Positions 9,213 to 18,842 of a stretch of 64,000 nucleotides of DNA are shown here, in pieces. Both the position numbers and the translations under genes were made by a program. The stretch is from Aquabacterium sp. A7-Y (lineage in GTDB: Bacteria > Pseudomonadota > Gammaproteobacteria > Burkholderiales > Burkholderiaceae_C): positions 1 through 64,000 of the forward strand of contig NZ_JAPFBW010000008.1 in NCBI RefSeq assembly GCF_026153205.1, written 5' to 3'. How positions within the stretch are numbered: the first letter of the stretch is position 1; every line of letters begins with the position of its first letter. Under the pieces are notes generated by a model. That model saw only the letters and a list, made by a program, of their open reading frames with translations, was not told where the DNA came from and made no database searches.

Positions 9213-10586
9213 TTGCCCCGCGACCTGCTCGACCCTTCCCTGCTCGACCCGCCTACGGGCTCCGCGATGTGGCGGCCGGACTTCCTGTTCGGGGCCGCCA
9301 CCGCGGCCTACCAGATCGAAGGCGGCGTCGCCGAGGACGGCCGCCACCCGTCCATCTGGGACACTTTTTCCGCCACCCCCGGCAAGGTCCTCAACGGCGA
9401 CACCGGCGTGGTCGCCTGTGACCACTACCACCGCTGGGAGGAGGACCTGCGGCACGTCGAGCAGCTGGGCCTGGGTGCCTACCGGCTCTCGGTCTCGTGG
9501 TCGCGCGTGATGGACGAGGCCGGCGCCCCCAATCCGCGCGGGCTGGACTTCTACAAACGCCTGCTGGACCGCCTGCAGGAGCGCGGCCTGCAGTCCTTCG
9601 TCACGCTCTACCACTGGGACCTGCCGCAATGCCTGCAGGACCGCGGTGGCTGGCTCAATCGCGACACCGCCGGCCGCTTCGCCGACTACGCCGCGCTGCT
9701 GGCCCGCGAACTGCGCGGTCGCGTCTCGGCCTGGACCACCTTGAACGAGCCGTGGTGCTCGGCCTACCTGGGCCATGCCAACGGCCAGCACGCGCCGGGT
9801 CTCAAGCGGGTGCGCTACGCGGTCGAGGCCATGCATCACCTGCTGCTGGGCCACGGCATCGCGACCCGGGTGCTGCGCGACCTCGACAAGGCACCGGTCG
9901 GGATCGTCAGCAACGTCAACGCCGTCCAGCCCGACAGCGAGCGGCCGGAGGACCTGCAGGCCGCCCGCATGGCCTTCGCCTGTGCCAACAGCTGGGTGCT
10001 GGACCCGGTGCTGCTGGGCCGCTACCCCGAGGCGCTGCGCGAGCTCTGGCCCGGCATCGAGCCGCCGCTGCGCGACCGCGACATGGACCTCATCCGCACG
10101 CCGCTCGACTACCTCGGCATCAACTACTACTTCCGCGCCACCGTGCGCAGCGACGGCGCGCACGGCTATCTCGACCGCATGCGACCCGGCGTCGAGCGCA
10201 CTCAGATGGGCTGGGAGGTGTACCCGGAAGGCCTGCGGGATTTGCTGCTCGGCTTCAAGGCGCGCTACCCCAGGCTGCCGCCCATCTACATCACCGAGAA
10301 CGGCATGGCCAGCGATGACCGTGTGCTCGACGGGCGTGTCGACGACGCCCACCGCATCAGCTACCTGGGGCGTCATCTCGCGGCGGTCGACGAGGCGATG
10401 CGCGGCGGGGTGGACGTGCGCGGCTATTTCTTCTGGTCACTGCTCGACAACTTCGAATGGGCCTATGGCTACGAACGCCGCTTCGGGCTCATCCACGTCG
10501 ATTACGCGACCCAGCAGCGCACCCTCAAGGACAGCGCGTTGGCCGTGCGCGACTTCCTGCGGCGCCGCCGCGAGGCGGCGCGCTGA
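9213..10586 (+). CDS. GH1 family beta-glucosidase
   Basis: A 457-residue retaining glycoside hydrolase of family 1, cytoplasmic, expected to split cellobiose or other imported beta-glucosides. FLFGAATAAYQIEG marks the N-terminus of the barrel. The acid/base is Glu179 in TLNEP, the nucleophile Glu362 in YITENG, and the C-terminal SLLDNFEWAYGY aglycone-site segment is complete. The frame opens with TTG at 9213; an ATG at 9267 is the alternative start and would remove 18 residues that precede the conserved fold. It is the first gene of an importer cluster behind the operator at 9126. Confidence 0.93.
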   Translation: MPRDLLDPSLLDPPTGSAMWRPDFLFGAATAAYQIEGGVAEDGRHPSIWDTFSATPGKVLNGDTGVVACDHYHRWEEDLRHVEQLGLGAYRLSVSWSRVMDEAGAPNPRGLDFYKRLLDRLQERGLQSFVTLYHWDLPQCLQDRGGWLNRDTAGRFADYAALLARELRGRVSAWTTLNEPWCSAYLGHANGQHAPGLKRVRYAVEAMHHLLLGHGIATRVLRDLDKAPVGIVSNVNAVQPDSERPEDLQAARMAFACANSWVLDPVLLGRYPEALRELWPGIEPPLRDRDMDLIRTPLDYLGINYYFRATVRSDGAHGYLDRMRPGVERTQMGWEVYPEGLRDLLLGFKARYPRLPPIYITENGMASDDRVLDGRVDDAHRISYLGRHLAAVDEAMRGGVDVRGYFFWSLLDNFEWAYGYERRFGLIHVDYATQQRTLKDSALAVRDFLRRRREAAR

Positions 10587-10653
10587 GCGGCGCTCGCCCC
10601 ATCCCCAGTCGGAAGCCGGCGTGCCGACCGGCCCGCTATCCTAGGAGGCAAGC

Positions 10654-11895
10654 ATGAAAAAAATCGTCAAAACACGCAGCCTGGCCGTCGCCGCCAGCCT
10701 CACCCTCGCCGCCCTGGCGCCCGCCCATGCCGAGTCGCGCGCCGAAGTGATCCACTGGTGGACTTCGGGCGGCGAGTCGGCCGCCGTGAAGGAGCTGGCG
10801 CAGGCCTACAAGGCGGCCGGCGGCACCTGGGTGGACCACGCGGTCGCGGGGGTCGAGACCGCCAAGGCCACGGCGCTCAACCGCATCGTCGGCGGCAACC
10901 CGCCGGCGGCCGCACAGTTCAACACCTCCAAGCAATTCCACGACCTGGTGGACGGCGGTCTGCTCAACAACGTCGACGAGGTGGCGCTGAAAAACGGCTG
11001 GGACAAGCTGCTGCCGGCGCCCATCCTCAACAGCGTCAGGATCAAGGGCCACTACTACGCCGTGCCGGTCAACATCCACATGCCGGCCTGGTTCTGGTAC
11101 TCCAAGGCCGCCTTCGAGAAGGCCGGCCTCAAGGAGGAGCCCAAGACGCCCGAGCAGTTGTTCGCGGCACTCGACCAGCTCAAGGCCGCCGGCCTGGTGC
11201 CGCTGGCCCTGGGCGGCCAGCCCTGGCAGGAGAAGCTGACCTTCGACGCGGTGCTGGCCCATGTCGGCGGGCCCGAGCTCTATCTGAAGTTCTACCGCGA
11301 CCGCGACGCCAGGACGATCCGGTCCGAGGCCTTCAAGAACGTCCTGCTCGCCTTCAAGCGGCTGCGCCACTACGTCGACGCCGGCTCGGCCGGGCGCAAC
11401 TGGAACGACGCCACCTCGATGCTCATCTCGGGCAAGGCCGGCATCCAGATCATGGGCGACTGGGCCAAGGGCGAGTTCCAGGCCGCCAGGCAGACCGCGG
11501 GCAAGGACTTCGGCTGCTTCCCGGGCCTGGGCCCGAAGTCACCCTACATCGTCTCGGGCGATGTCTTCGTCTTCCCCAAGACCGGCGACGCCGCCGTCAC
11601 CAAGGCGCAGCAGCTGCTGGCGGCCAGCATGACGGCGCCGGCCACCCAGGTCGCTTTCAACAGCCGCAAGGGCTCGATCCCGATCCGCGGCGACGTTGAC
11701 GCCAGCGCGATGGACCCGTGCGCCCGGCTCGGCCTGCAGGTGATGAAGGACAGCTCTCGCCACCTGCCCAACCCCGAGATGCTGGTCACCCCCGACGTCG
11801 CGGGCAACCTGCAGGACGCGGTGACCCAATACTGGAACACCAACCAGTCGGTCGACGACGCGGTCAAGGCCATCGCCTCGGCCATGCAGAGCTGA
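10654..11895 (+). CDS. Carbohydrate ABC transporter substrate-binding protein
   Basis: A 413-residue periplasmic solute-binding protein (family 1, MalE/cluster B). The signal peptide is MKKIVKTRSLAVAASLTLAA with cleavage after AHA (about residue 26). The mature start EVIHWWTSGGESAAV is typical of sugar-binding members, and the aromatic residues (HWW, AWFWYSK) suit sugar stacking. TAGGAGG precedes the ATG by 6 nt. It follows the GH1 gene by 67 bp and is followed by two permeases and an ATPase, so cellobiose or a related beta-glucoside is the probable ligand; this is inferred from context. Confidence 0.92.
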   Translation: MKKIVKTRSLAVAASLTLAALAPAHAESRAEVIHWWTSGGESAAVKELAQAYKAAGGTWVDHAVAGVETAKATALNRIVGGNPPAAAQFNTSKQFHDLVDGGLLNNVDEVALKNGWDKLLPAPILNSVRIKGHYYAVPVNIHMPAWFWYSKAAFEKAGLKEEPKTPEQLFAALDQLKAAGLVPLALGGQPWQEKLTFDAVLAHVGGPELYLKFYRDRDARTIRSEAFKNVLLAFKRLRHYVDAGSAGRNWNDATSMLISGKAGIQIMGDWAKGEFQAARQTAGKDFGCFPGLGPKSPYIVSGDVFVFPKTGDAAVTKAQQLLAASMTAPATQVAFNSRKGSIPIRGDVDASAMDPCARLGLQVMKDSSRHLPNPEMLVTPDVAGNLQDAVTQYWNTNQSVDDAVKAIASAMQS

Positions 11896-11925
11896 CGGCC
11901 CCCCACGCCCCACGGAGACGCCACG

Positions 11926-12834
11926 ATGAAACGTACCGGCGCCAAGTCACGGCTGCGCGACTGGGCGGTCCACCTCGCGATGCTGCCCATGGCCGCCACC
12001 GTGCTGCTGGCCTACCTGGGCACGGTCGCATGGTCGGTGCGGGTGTCCTTCAGCAGCTCGCGCACGCTGCCGCTGGACGACTTCGTCGGCCTGGCCCAGT
12101 ACGTGCGGCTGTTCTCCAGCGAGCGCTGGCTGGTGTCGCTGGAAAACGCAGCGCTGTTCGGCGTGCTTTTCATCGCCGCCTGCCTGGTGCTCGGCCTCCT
12201 GCTCGCGGTCTTCATCGACCAGAAGGTGGCCGCCGAGGGCGCCTTGCGCACGGTCTTCCTCTACCCGTACGCGATGTCCTTCGTCGCCACCGGGCTGGTC
12301 TGGCAATGGGTGCTCAATCCCGAGCTGGGCCTGCAGACGAGCATCCGCGGCCTGGGCTTCGAGAGCTTCCGCTTCGACTGGATCGTCAGCCAGGACAAGG
12401 TCATGTACGCGCTGGTGCTGGCCGCCGTCTGGCAGGCCTCGGGCCTGGTGATGGCACTGATGCTGGCCGGCCTGCGCGGCATCGACGACAGCCTCTGGAA
12501 GGCCGCCCGCATCGACGGCATCCCGACCTGGCGGGTCTACCTCAGCATCGTGCTGCCGCAGCTCGGCCCCTCGATCGGCACCGCCGTCGTGCTGCTGTCG
12601 GTCAGCGTCGTGAAGCTCTTCGACGTGGTGGTCGCGATGACGCAGGGCGGCCCCGGTGTCGCCAGCGAGGTGCCGGCCAAGTTCATCATGGACAACCTGT
12701 TCACCCGCTCCAACATCGGGCTGGCCTCGGCCGCCTCGACCGTGCTGCTGCTGACCGTGCTGGCAGTGCTGACGCCGTGGGCCTATGCCCGCGCCCGCGC
12801 CGCGCGCCGTGAAACCCAGGGAGCGCACGCATGA
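11926..12834 (+). CDS. Sugar ABC transporter permease, MalF-like
   Basis: A 302-residue inner-membrane permease with about six predicted membrane segments. The cytoplasmic EAA loop reads WKAARIDGIPTWRVYLSIVL, ahead of PQLGPSI, in the position that docks on the ATPase. It pairs with the next permease, whose start overlaps its stop by 4 bp. Together with the binding protein and ATPase it forms a complete type I importer. Confidence 0.92.
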   Translation: MKRTGAKSRLRDWAVHLAMLPMAATVLLAYLGTVAWSVRVSFSSSRTLPLDDFVGLAQYVRLFSSERWLVSLENAALFGVLFIAACLVLGLLLAVFIDQKVAAEGALRTVFLYPYAMSFVATGLVWQWVLNPELGLQTSIRGLGFESFRFDWIVSQDKVMYALVLAAVWQASGLVMALMLAGLRGIDDSLWKAARIDGIPTWRVYLSIVLPQLGPSIGTAVVLLSVSVVKLFDVVVAMTQGGPGVASEVPAKFIMDNLFTRSNIGLASAASTVLLLTVLAVLTPWAYARARAARRETQGAHA

Positions 12835-13751
12835 ACGCGAGCACCCTGCCGACACCCGCCGCCAGCGGCAGCGCCACCCGCCCCGCGACACGCCGGCGCT
12901 CGCGCTGGACGCCGGCCCGCCTCGGGCTCTACGCCTTCCTGCTGAGCGCGGCGGCGTTTTTCCTGCTGCCGCTTTATGTGATGCTGGTCACCTCGGTCAA
13001 GCCGATGGAGGAGATCCGCCTCGGCAGCCTGTTTTCGCTGCCGGTCCGCATGACGCTGGAACCCTGGGCGGTGGCCTGGGCCAGCGCCTGCACCGGGCTG
13101 CAGTGCGAGGGCATCCGGGGCGGCTTTCTCAACTCGGTGCTGATCGTCGTGCCCAGCACGATGACCTCGATCTTCATCGGCGCGCTCAACGGCTATGCCC
13201 TGTCGTTCTGGAAGCCGCGCGGCGGTGCATGGCTGTTCGGCGTGCTGCTGCTCGGCGCCTTCGTGCCCTACCAGGTGATCATGTTCCCGCTGGTGCGCGC
13301 CTTCGCCGCGATGTCGCTGTTCGGCACCTTGCCCGGCATCGTGCTGATCCACACCATCTTCGGCATGCCGGTGATGACGCTGCTGTTCCGCAACTATTAC
13401 GCCGGCCTCCCCGGCGAGCTGTTCAAGGCGGCCCGCATCGACGGCGGCGGCTTCTGGCGCATCTTCCTGCAGCTGGTGCTGCCGATGTCGCTGCCCATCA
13501 TCGGGGTGGCGGTGATCATGCAGGTCACCGGCATCTGGAACGACTTCATCCTCGGGCTGGTCTTCGCCGGCCGCGAGCACCTGCCGATGACCGTGCAGCT
13601 CAACAACGTCATCAACACCACCACCGGCGAGCGGCTCTACAACGTCAACATGGCGGCCACCCTGCTCACCTCGCTGGTGCCGTTGTCCATCTACCTCCTC
13701 TCGGGCCGCTGGTTCGTGCGCGGCATTGCGGCCGGTGCCGTGAAAGGTTGA
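12831..13751 (+). CDS. Sugar ABC transporter permease, MalG-like
   Basis: A 306-residue inner-membrane permease. After a Ser/Thr/Arg-rich cytoplasmic N-terminus there are about six membrane segments. The EAA loop is FKAARIDGGGFWRIFLQLVL, ahead of PMSLPI. An extracytoplasmic loop carries two Cys (ASACTGLQCEG) that could form a disulfide. It overlaps the upstream permease (ATGA) and is followed 8 bp later by the ATPase gene. Confidence 0.92.
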   Translation: MNASTLPTPAASGSATRPATRRRSRWTPARLGLYAFLLSAAAFFLLPLYVMLVTSVKPMEEIRLGSLFSLPVRMTLEPWAVAWASACTGLQCEGIRGGFLNSVLIVVPSTMTSIFIGALNGYALSFWKPRGGAWLFGVLLLGAFVPYQVIMFPLVRAFAAMSLFGTLPGIVLIHTIFGMPVMTLLFRNYYAGLPGELFKAARIDGGGFWRIFLQLVLPMSLPIIGVAVIMQVTGIWNDFILGLVFAGREHLPMTVQLNNVINTTTGERLYNVNMAATLLTSLVPLSIYLLSGRWFVRGIAAGAVKG

Positions 13752-13759
13752 ATCACCTC

Positions 13760-14845
<1,086 letters not shown>

Positions 14846-14911
14846 CAGGCCCCCGCCCCAAGCTCCTATCATCGCCAGCCGGAGACAACAGAGACCCGGG
14901 GATGTGACGAG

Positions 14912-15922
14912 ATGGCGACGATCAAGGATGTGGCACGGCTCGCCGGCGTGGGCGTGGGCACGGCTTCGCGGGTCCTCTCGGGCAAGGGTTCGACCTCGGC
15001 CGACGCCCGGGCCCGGGTCGAGGAAGCGATACGCACGCTCAACTTCCGGCCCTCGAAGACGGCCCGGGCACTGTCGCTGCGCAGCACCGGCACCATCGGC
15101 GTGTTCGTCCCCGACTTCAAGGGCCCCTTTTACGGCCCCATGCTGCATGCCATCGACACCGAGCTGCGCCGGCACGACCGTCACATGGTGGCCGCCAACG
15201 GCTGCGGCCACGAGGACGCGCGTCAGCAGGCCCTGGACGGGCTGCAGTTCCTGATCGAGCGCGAGTGCGACGCCATCGTCGTCACCAGCAACGCCTTGCG
15301 CGACGCCGACTACACCGAGCTGCACGGGCGCTACCCGCGTGTCGCGGTGGTCAACCGCAAGGTGCGCGGCATGGGCGACCACTGCTTCACTGTTGACCAC
15401 AAGCGCGGCGGCGTGCTGGCGGCCCAGGCGCTGCTGGCCCAGGGGCACCGTGCCATCGCGGTGATCTCGGGCCCCCACAGCGCGCCCGACAACCGCCAGC
15501 GCCTGGCCGGCTTCCACGAAGAGCTGGCGCGCCACGGCATCGCGAGCGAGCAGGTCGCCACCGAGGACGCCGACTTCACGGCGGCCAGCGGCTGGGCCGC
15601 CACCGAGCGCCTGATCCAGCGCGGCGCGCGCTTCACCGGGCTGTTCTGCGCCAACGACCAGATGGCCATGGCGGCGATGTCCTGCCTGCAGGCGAGCGGC
15701 CGCTCGGTGCCCGGCCAGGTCTCGGTGGTCGGCTACGACGATGCCGAGATCGCCTCCTTCCTGTCGCCGCGGCTGAGCAGCGTGCGCATCGCGATCGGCG
15801 ACATGGCGCTCAACGCCTGCCGCCTGCTGCTCAACCTCAGCTACGGCAGCGAGCTGCCAGTCACCTACCGCTTCGAGCCGGAGCTGCAGCTGCGCGAATC
15901 GATCGGCCCCGCTCCGCGCTAG
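14912..15922 (+). CDS. LacI family transcriptional regulator
   Basis: A 336-residue repressor. The N-terminal helix-turn-helix reads MATIKDVARLAGVGVGTASR, with a hinge helix ending at about residue 58. The periplasmic-binding-protein-like effector domain follows (IGVFVPDFKGPFYGPML, then GLFCANDQMAMAA and VSVVGYDDAEIASF). It closes the GH1-ABC cluster on the same strand, so it most likely senses an imported or processed beta-glucoside. The palindromes at 9126 and 44110 are its likely targets. Confidence 0.92.
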   Translation: MATIKDVARLAGVGVGTASRVLSGKGSTSADARARVEEAIRTLNFRPSKTARALSLRSTGTIGVFVPDFKGPFYGPMLHAIDTELRRHDRHMVAANGCGHEDARQQALDGLQFLIERECDAIVVTSNALRDADYTELHGRYPRVAVVNRKVRGMGDHCFTVDHKRGGVLAAQALLAQGHRAIAVISGPHSAPDNRQRLAGFHEELARHGIASEQVATEDADFTAASGWAATERLIQRGARFTGLFCANDQMAMAAMSCLQASGRSVPGQVSVVGYDDAEIASFLSPRLSSVRIAIGDMALNACRLLLNLSYGSELPVTYRFEPELQLRESIGPAPR

Positions 15923-16297
15923 ACGCGACGCGCGCCGACCACGAGCGCGCCCAGAAGCGCTCACGCGTGAGCGGCCGGTCGAACTGCGGCAGACCCGCTT
16001 TCGGGACCACCTGCACCGCGGTGCCGCCACGTTGGAGCTCGGCCAGGGCGCGCTGCCCGATGCGCTGCGCCGGCTGGCCTTGAGCGACCGGCCGCTGTTC
16101 GGCCATTGCTGCCTGGAGGGCCAGGCCATGCTGTTCCCGCCCCGCAACGTGCTCGACGACTGAAGCCGCCTGAATGTCTGCGGACCCGACGCCCTGTCCG
16201 GAGCGCGTGAGCCGACGCTGGCACGTGCCGTGCATCGTCGGGCGTCGTCCGACAAGACTGCCCCGAACCGGTCTCCTCCACCCAGGTCGTACCCGCT
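15923..16297. other. Intergenic region with a start-less open frame
   Basis: 375 bp between the LacI gene and a small ORF. The plus frame ending at TGA 16161-16163 stays open and reads protein-like (segments RQTRFRDHLHRGAATLELGQ and DRPLFGHCCLEGQAMLFPPR) but has no ATG start of usable length. It may be the 3' end of a degraded gene. I cannot assign a family. Confidence 0.3.
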
Positions 16298-16558
16298 ATG
16301 AAAACTGTCTGGTACTCCCCACCCAACGCGCGCGATCTCTGCTACGAGATCCGCTATGACGAACAGAGCCTGGCCGTGTTCCTGAACGGCACGCTGGTCG
16401 AAACCGCCTGGTTCGACACCGACGGCCTGGCCAACGCAGGCCTGGAACCGGTCCTGGCCATCGGCAAACGGCTGGTCCAGAAACGCCACCCGGTACCGCA
16501 GGCCTCCCGCGGCTGGGCGCCGCCGAGCGCCCCGCACGGCCGCAGCCCGTTGCGCTGA
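16298..16558 (+). CDS. Small hypothetical protein
   Basis: An 86-residue protein (starts MKTVWYSPPNARDLCYEIRY). The first 65 residues have an even, soluble composition with alternating strands and a helix (GLEPVLAIGKRLVQKRH). The last 20 are Pro/Ser/Arg-rich and probably disordered. There is no signal peptide, no membrane segment and no family I recognise. The ribosome binding site is weak. Composition suggests it is real. Confidence 0.55.
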   Translation: MKTVWYSPPNARDLCYEIRYDEQSLAVFLNGTLVETAWFDTDGLANAGLEPVLAIGKRLVQKRHPVPQASRGWAPPSAPHGRSPLR

Positions 16559-16662
16559 GGCCGCCCCGTCGCGCGGCGCGCCCCACGCCGGCGCATCACG
16601 CTGCTGCGTGGTGATCGGTGCGCCAGCAGGGTGCTACCGGAATCCTGCGGCCTGCCGGCTGC

Positions 16663-17631
16663 TCAAGGAGTACCTGGCCGGCGCCCATACGCCTTCAAGG
16701 CCAGATCCCGCACCAGCTGTTCGAAGGAGATGCCCGCCGCACGCGCAGCGTCGGGATAGAGGCTGGTGGCGGTCATGCCGGGCAGGGTGTTGGTTTCCAG
16801 TAGCGTCACGGCGCCGTCCTCGCCAACCAGGAAATCTGAACGCGACAGGTCGCGGCAGCCGAGCGCCGCATGCGCGCGCATGGCGATATCCTGCACCGCG
16901 GCATAGGCTTGGGCGTCTATCGGTGCCGGGATCACGTGCTCGCTTCCGCCGACTGCGTAGCGGTGCTCGAAGTCATACCAGCCGCCGATCGGGCGGACCT
17001 CGATCACCGGCAAGGGGAGCATTGCGTCGAGTTCGAGCACGCCGGCGGTGATTTCGCGTCCGCTGATCCGCTCCTCCACCAGCGCCGCTGAGGAGACGCC
17101 GTAGCAGTTGCGCAGCGCCTCCTCGATGTCGGCCGGCTGGGTGGCGAACGAGACGCCGATTGCCGACCCCTGGTCCACCGGCTTGACCACCACGCCGGAG
17201 GGAAACTGCTCGAACAGGCGTTGCGCCGCCTGGCGCGCGTCCGTGCCGAGCCGCGGGAGCAGCAGGTCGCGCGCGACGGGGAGACCGACCGCGCGGTAGA
17301 GCTGCTTGGCCACGTATTTGTTCATGGCGCAGGCCGACGCACACACGCTGGAGCCGACATACGGCAGGCCGAGCACCTCGAGGAAACCTTGAAGTGTCCC
17401 GTCTTCGCCAGGCGGGCCATGGAGGACCGGAAACACCACGTCCGGACGGAACTGCGCAAGCCCTTGGTAGAGCTGTCCGTCCAGCTCGAACTCGTGGACC
17501 TCAGCGAAGCTGGCGCGCAGCGCTTGCGCCACTTCGCGAGCCGATTTGCGAGACACGCCAGCTTCTGCCGAGGCGCCACCGCAGATGACGCCGATCCGCA
17601 GCGAGGACGGCGCCGTATGTGAATGTTCCAT
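16663..17631 (-). CDS. D-alanine--D-alanine ligase family protein
   Basis: A 322-residue ATP-grasp enzyme. It shows the Ddl signatures: CGGASAEAGVS at the N-terminus, HGPPGEDGTLQGFLE, the ATP-grasp segment GVVVKPVDQGSAIGVS, and LLETNTLPGMTATS near the end. Known members join two D-Ala in peptidoglycan synthesis. It is not in a mur/fts cluster, so it is probably a second or specialised Ddl. The GG(x)SAE element has an Ala where many Ddl proteins have a Glu neighbour. Substrate specificity (D-Ala, D-Ser or D-lactate) cannot be told by eye. Confidence 0.8.
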   Translation of the reverse strand: MEHSHTAPSSLRIGVICGGASAEAGVSRKSAREVAQALRASFAEVHEFELDGQLYQGLAQFRPDVVFPVLHGPPGEDGTLQGFLEVLGLPYVGSSVCASACAMNKYVAKQLYRAVGLPVARDLLLPRLGTDARQAAQRLFEQFPSGVVVKPVDQGSAIGVSFATQPADIEEALRNCYGVSSAALVEERISGREITAGVLELDAMLPLPVIEVRPIGGWYDFEHRYAVGGSEHVIPAPIDAQAYAAVQDIAMRAHAALGCRDLSRSDFLVGEDGAVTLLETNTLPGMTATSLYPDAARAAGISFEQLVRDLALKAYGRRPGTP

Positions 17632-17670
17632 GTTGATGACCCAGCAAAAAATTCTGAGACCTGGCGCAGT

Positions 17671-17893
17671 TCAAGCCCTCGCCAGCAGTCGGGCGCCATT
17701 GACTTTGGCAGCACCCTTGTCGAAGGTCCATAGCGCTTCCTCGCCGGCCTGCGTGGCCAAGGCGATGTGCGGACAATCGGCGAAGTATGCCGCGAGCGGC
17801 GAGTCGGGCAAGGTCATCGCCTACGACGTACCGAACCAGGACGTCGGCGGGAGCGGTCGTTTGACCCTTGGCAGCGATGGTGGACTCGGCCAT
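17671..17893 (-). pseudogene. Decayed vapBC toxin-antitoxin pair
   Basis: On the minus strand the first 18 codons read as an AbrB/SpoVT-type antitoxin start (MAESTIAAKGQTTAPADV). They run straight into a VapC-like N-terminal strand VLVRYVVGDD. After a frame change the C-terminal end of a PIN-domain toxin appears: YFADCPHIALA, then EEALWTFDKGAAKVNG and a stop at 17671. Most of the antitoxin, and the middle of the toxin with its catalytic acids, are missing. This is a remnant left by internal deletion plus a frameshift. Nothing else is seen in 17632-18032. Confidence 0.65.
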
Positions 17894-18032
17894 GAGGCGC
17901 TCCCTACTTTCCGTGTCAGGGTCATCATCATGCTTGGGACCGCGTCTCCGCTCCGAGGCGCGCGACAGGCTGCGCGTCTCGGCCACCCGGATGGAAAGCT
18001 GCATGCCGAGCAGGCGGTCCATCGCCGCTCAC

Positions 18033-18842
18033 TCAAGTGCTCGGCACCGCGGCCTGCTGCAGCAGCTGGGCCACCACCGAGACGGCGATCACTTCCGGCT
18101 GCTTGCCGCGGATGCCCGGCACGCCGATCGGACAGGTCAGGCGCGCCAATGCCTCGGCCGGCACGCCGCGGTCTTCGAAGCGGTGCAGGAAGCGGGCGCG
18201 TTTGGTGCGCGAGCCGATCAGGCCCAGGTAGCCGAAGTCGCCGCGACGCAGCACCGCCTCGGTGATGCGGGCGTCGAGGTCGTGGTTGTGGGTCAGCACG
18301 AGATAAGAGCAGCCGGGCGGTGCAATGTCCACCTCCGCCTCCACCGCGGGCACGCAAACCGCCTCGACCTGTGGCGGCAGCGCCCCGGCCGGGAACGCCT
18401 CCTCGCGCTCGTCGATCCATTGCACCCGACAGTCGATGCCCGCCAACAAGCCCACGATGGCCCGGCCCACGTGGCCGGCCCCGTAGAGCTGCAAGGTGAA
18501 GGCCGAAGGCGGCAGCGGCCAGGCGGCCAAGGCTGCGCGGTCCAGCCGCGCCAGCCGCAGCGTCATGGCGCCGCCGCAGCACTGCCCCAGCGTCGGCCCG
18601 AGCGCGAAGTGCCGCTCCAGGGGACCGGCCTGGCCGCTGTTCAGCAGCTCGCGCGCCAGCGCGATGGCCTGCAGCTCCAGGTGCCCGCCGCCCACCGTGC
18701 CGGCCAACGCCGTCGTGGCCACCAGCATGCGCGTGCCGGCCTCGCGCGGCACCGACCCGCGCGTCGCCTTGACCTCGACCACCACGGCCGGCACACCGGC
18801 CGCCAACCACTGCTGGGCCGTGGCACGCACGGCCCTGTTCAC
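18033..18842 (-). CDS. xdhC: Xanthine dehydrogenase accessory protein XdhC
   Basis: A 269-residue protein that binds molybdenum cofactor and delivers its sulfurated form to XdhB. The N-terminal domain has EVKATRGSVPREAGTRML and GTVGGGHLE; the C-terminal Rossmann-like part has LYGAGHVGRAIVGLL, THNHDLD and GLIGSRTKR. The length is as usual. The GTG start overlaps the xdhB stop by 3 bp, so it is translationally coupled as the last gene of xdhABC. Confidence 0.93.
   Translation of the reverse strand: MNRAVRATAQQWLAAGVPAVVVEVKATRGSVPREAGTRMLVATTALAGTVGGGHLELQAIALARELLNSGQAGPLERHFALGPTLGQCCGGAMTLRLARLDRAALAAWPLPPSAFTLQLYGAGHVGRAIVGLLAGIDCRVQWIDEREEAFPAGALPPQVEAVCVPAVEAEVDIAPPGCSYLVLTHNHDLDARITEAVLRRGDFGYLGLIGSRTKRARFLHRFEDRGVPAEALARLTCPIGVPGIRGKQPEVIAVSVVAQLLQQAAVPST

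Noticed and set aside
12785-13759. Upstream extension of the ABC ATPase frame
   Set aside because: It is out-of-frame translation of the second permease gene; the real ATPase starts at 13760 at its conserved N-terminus.
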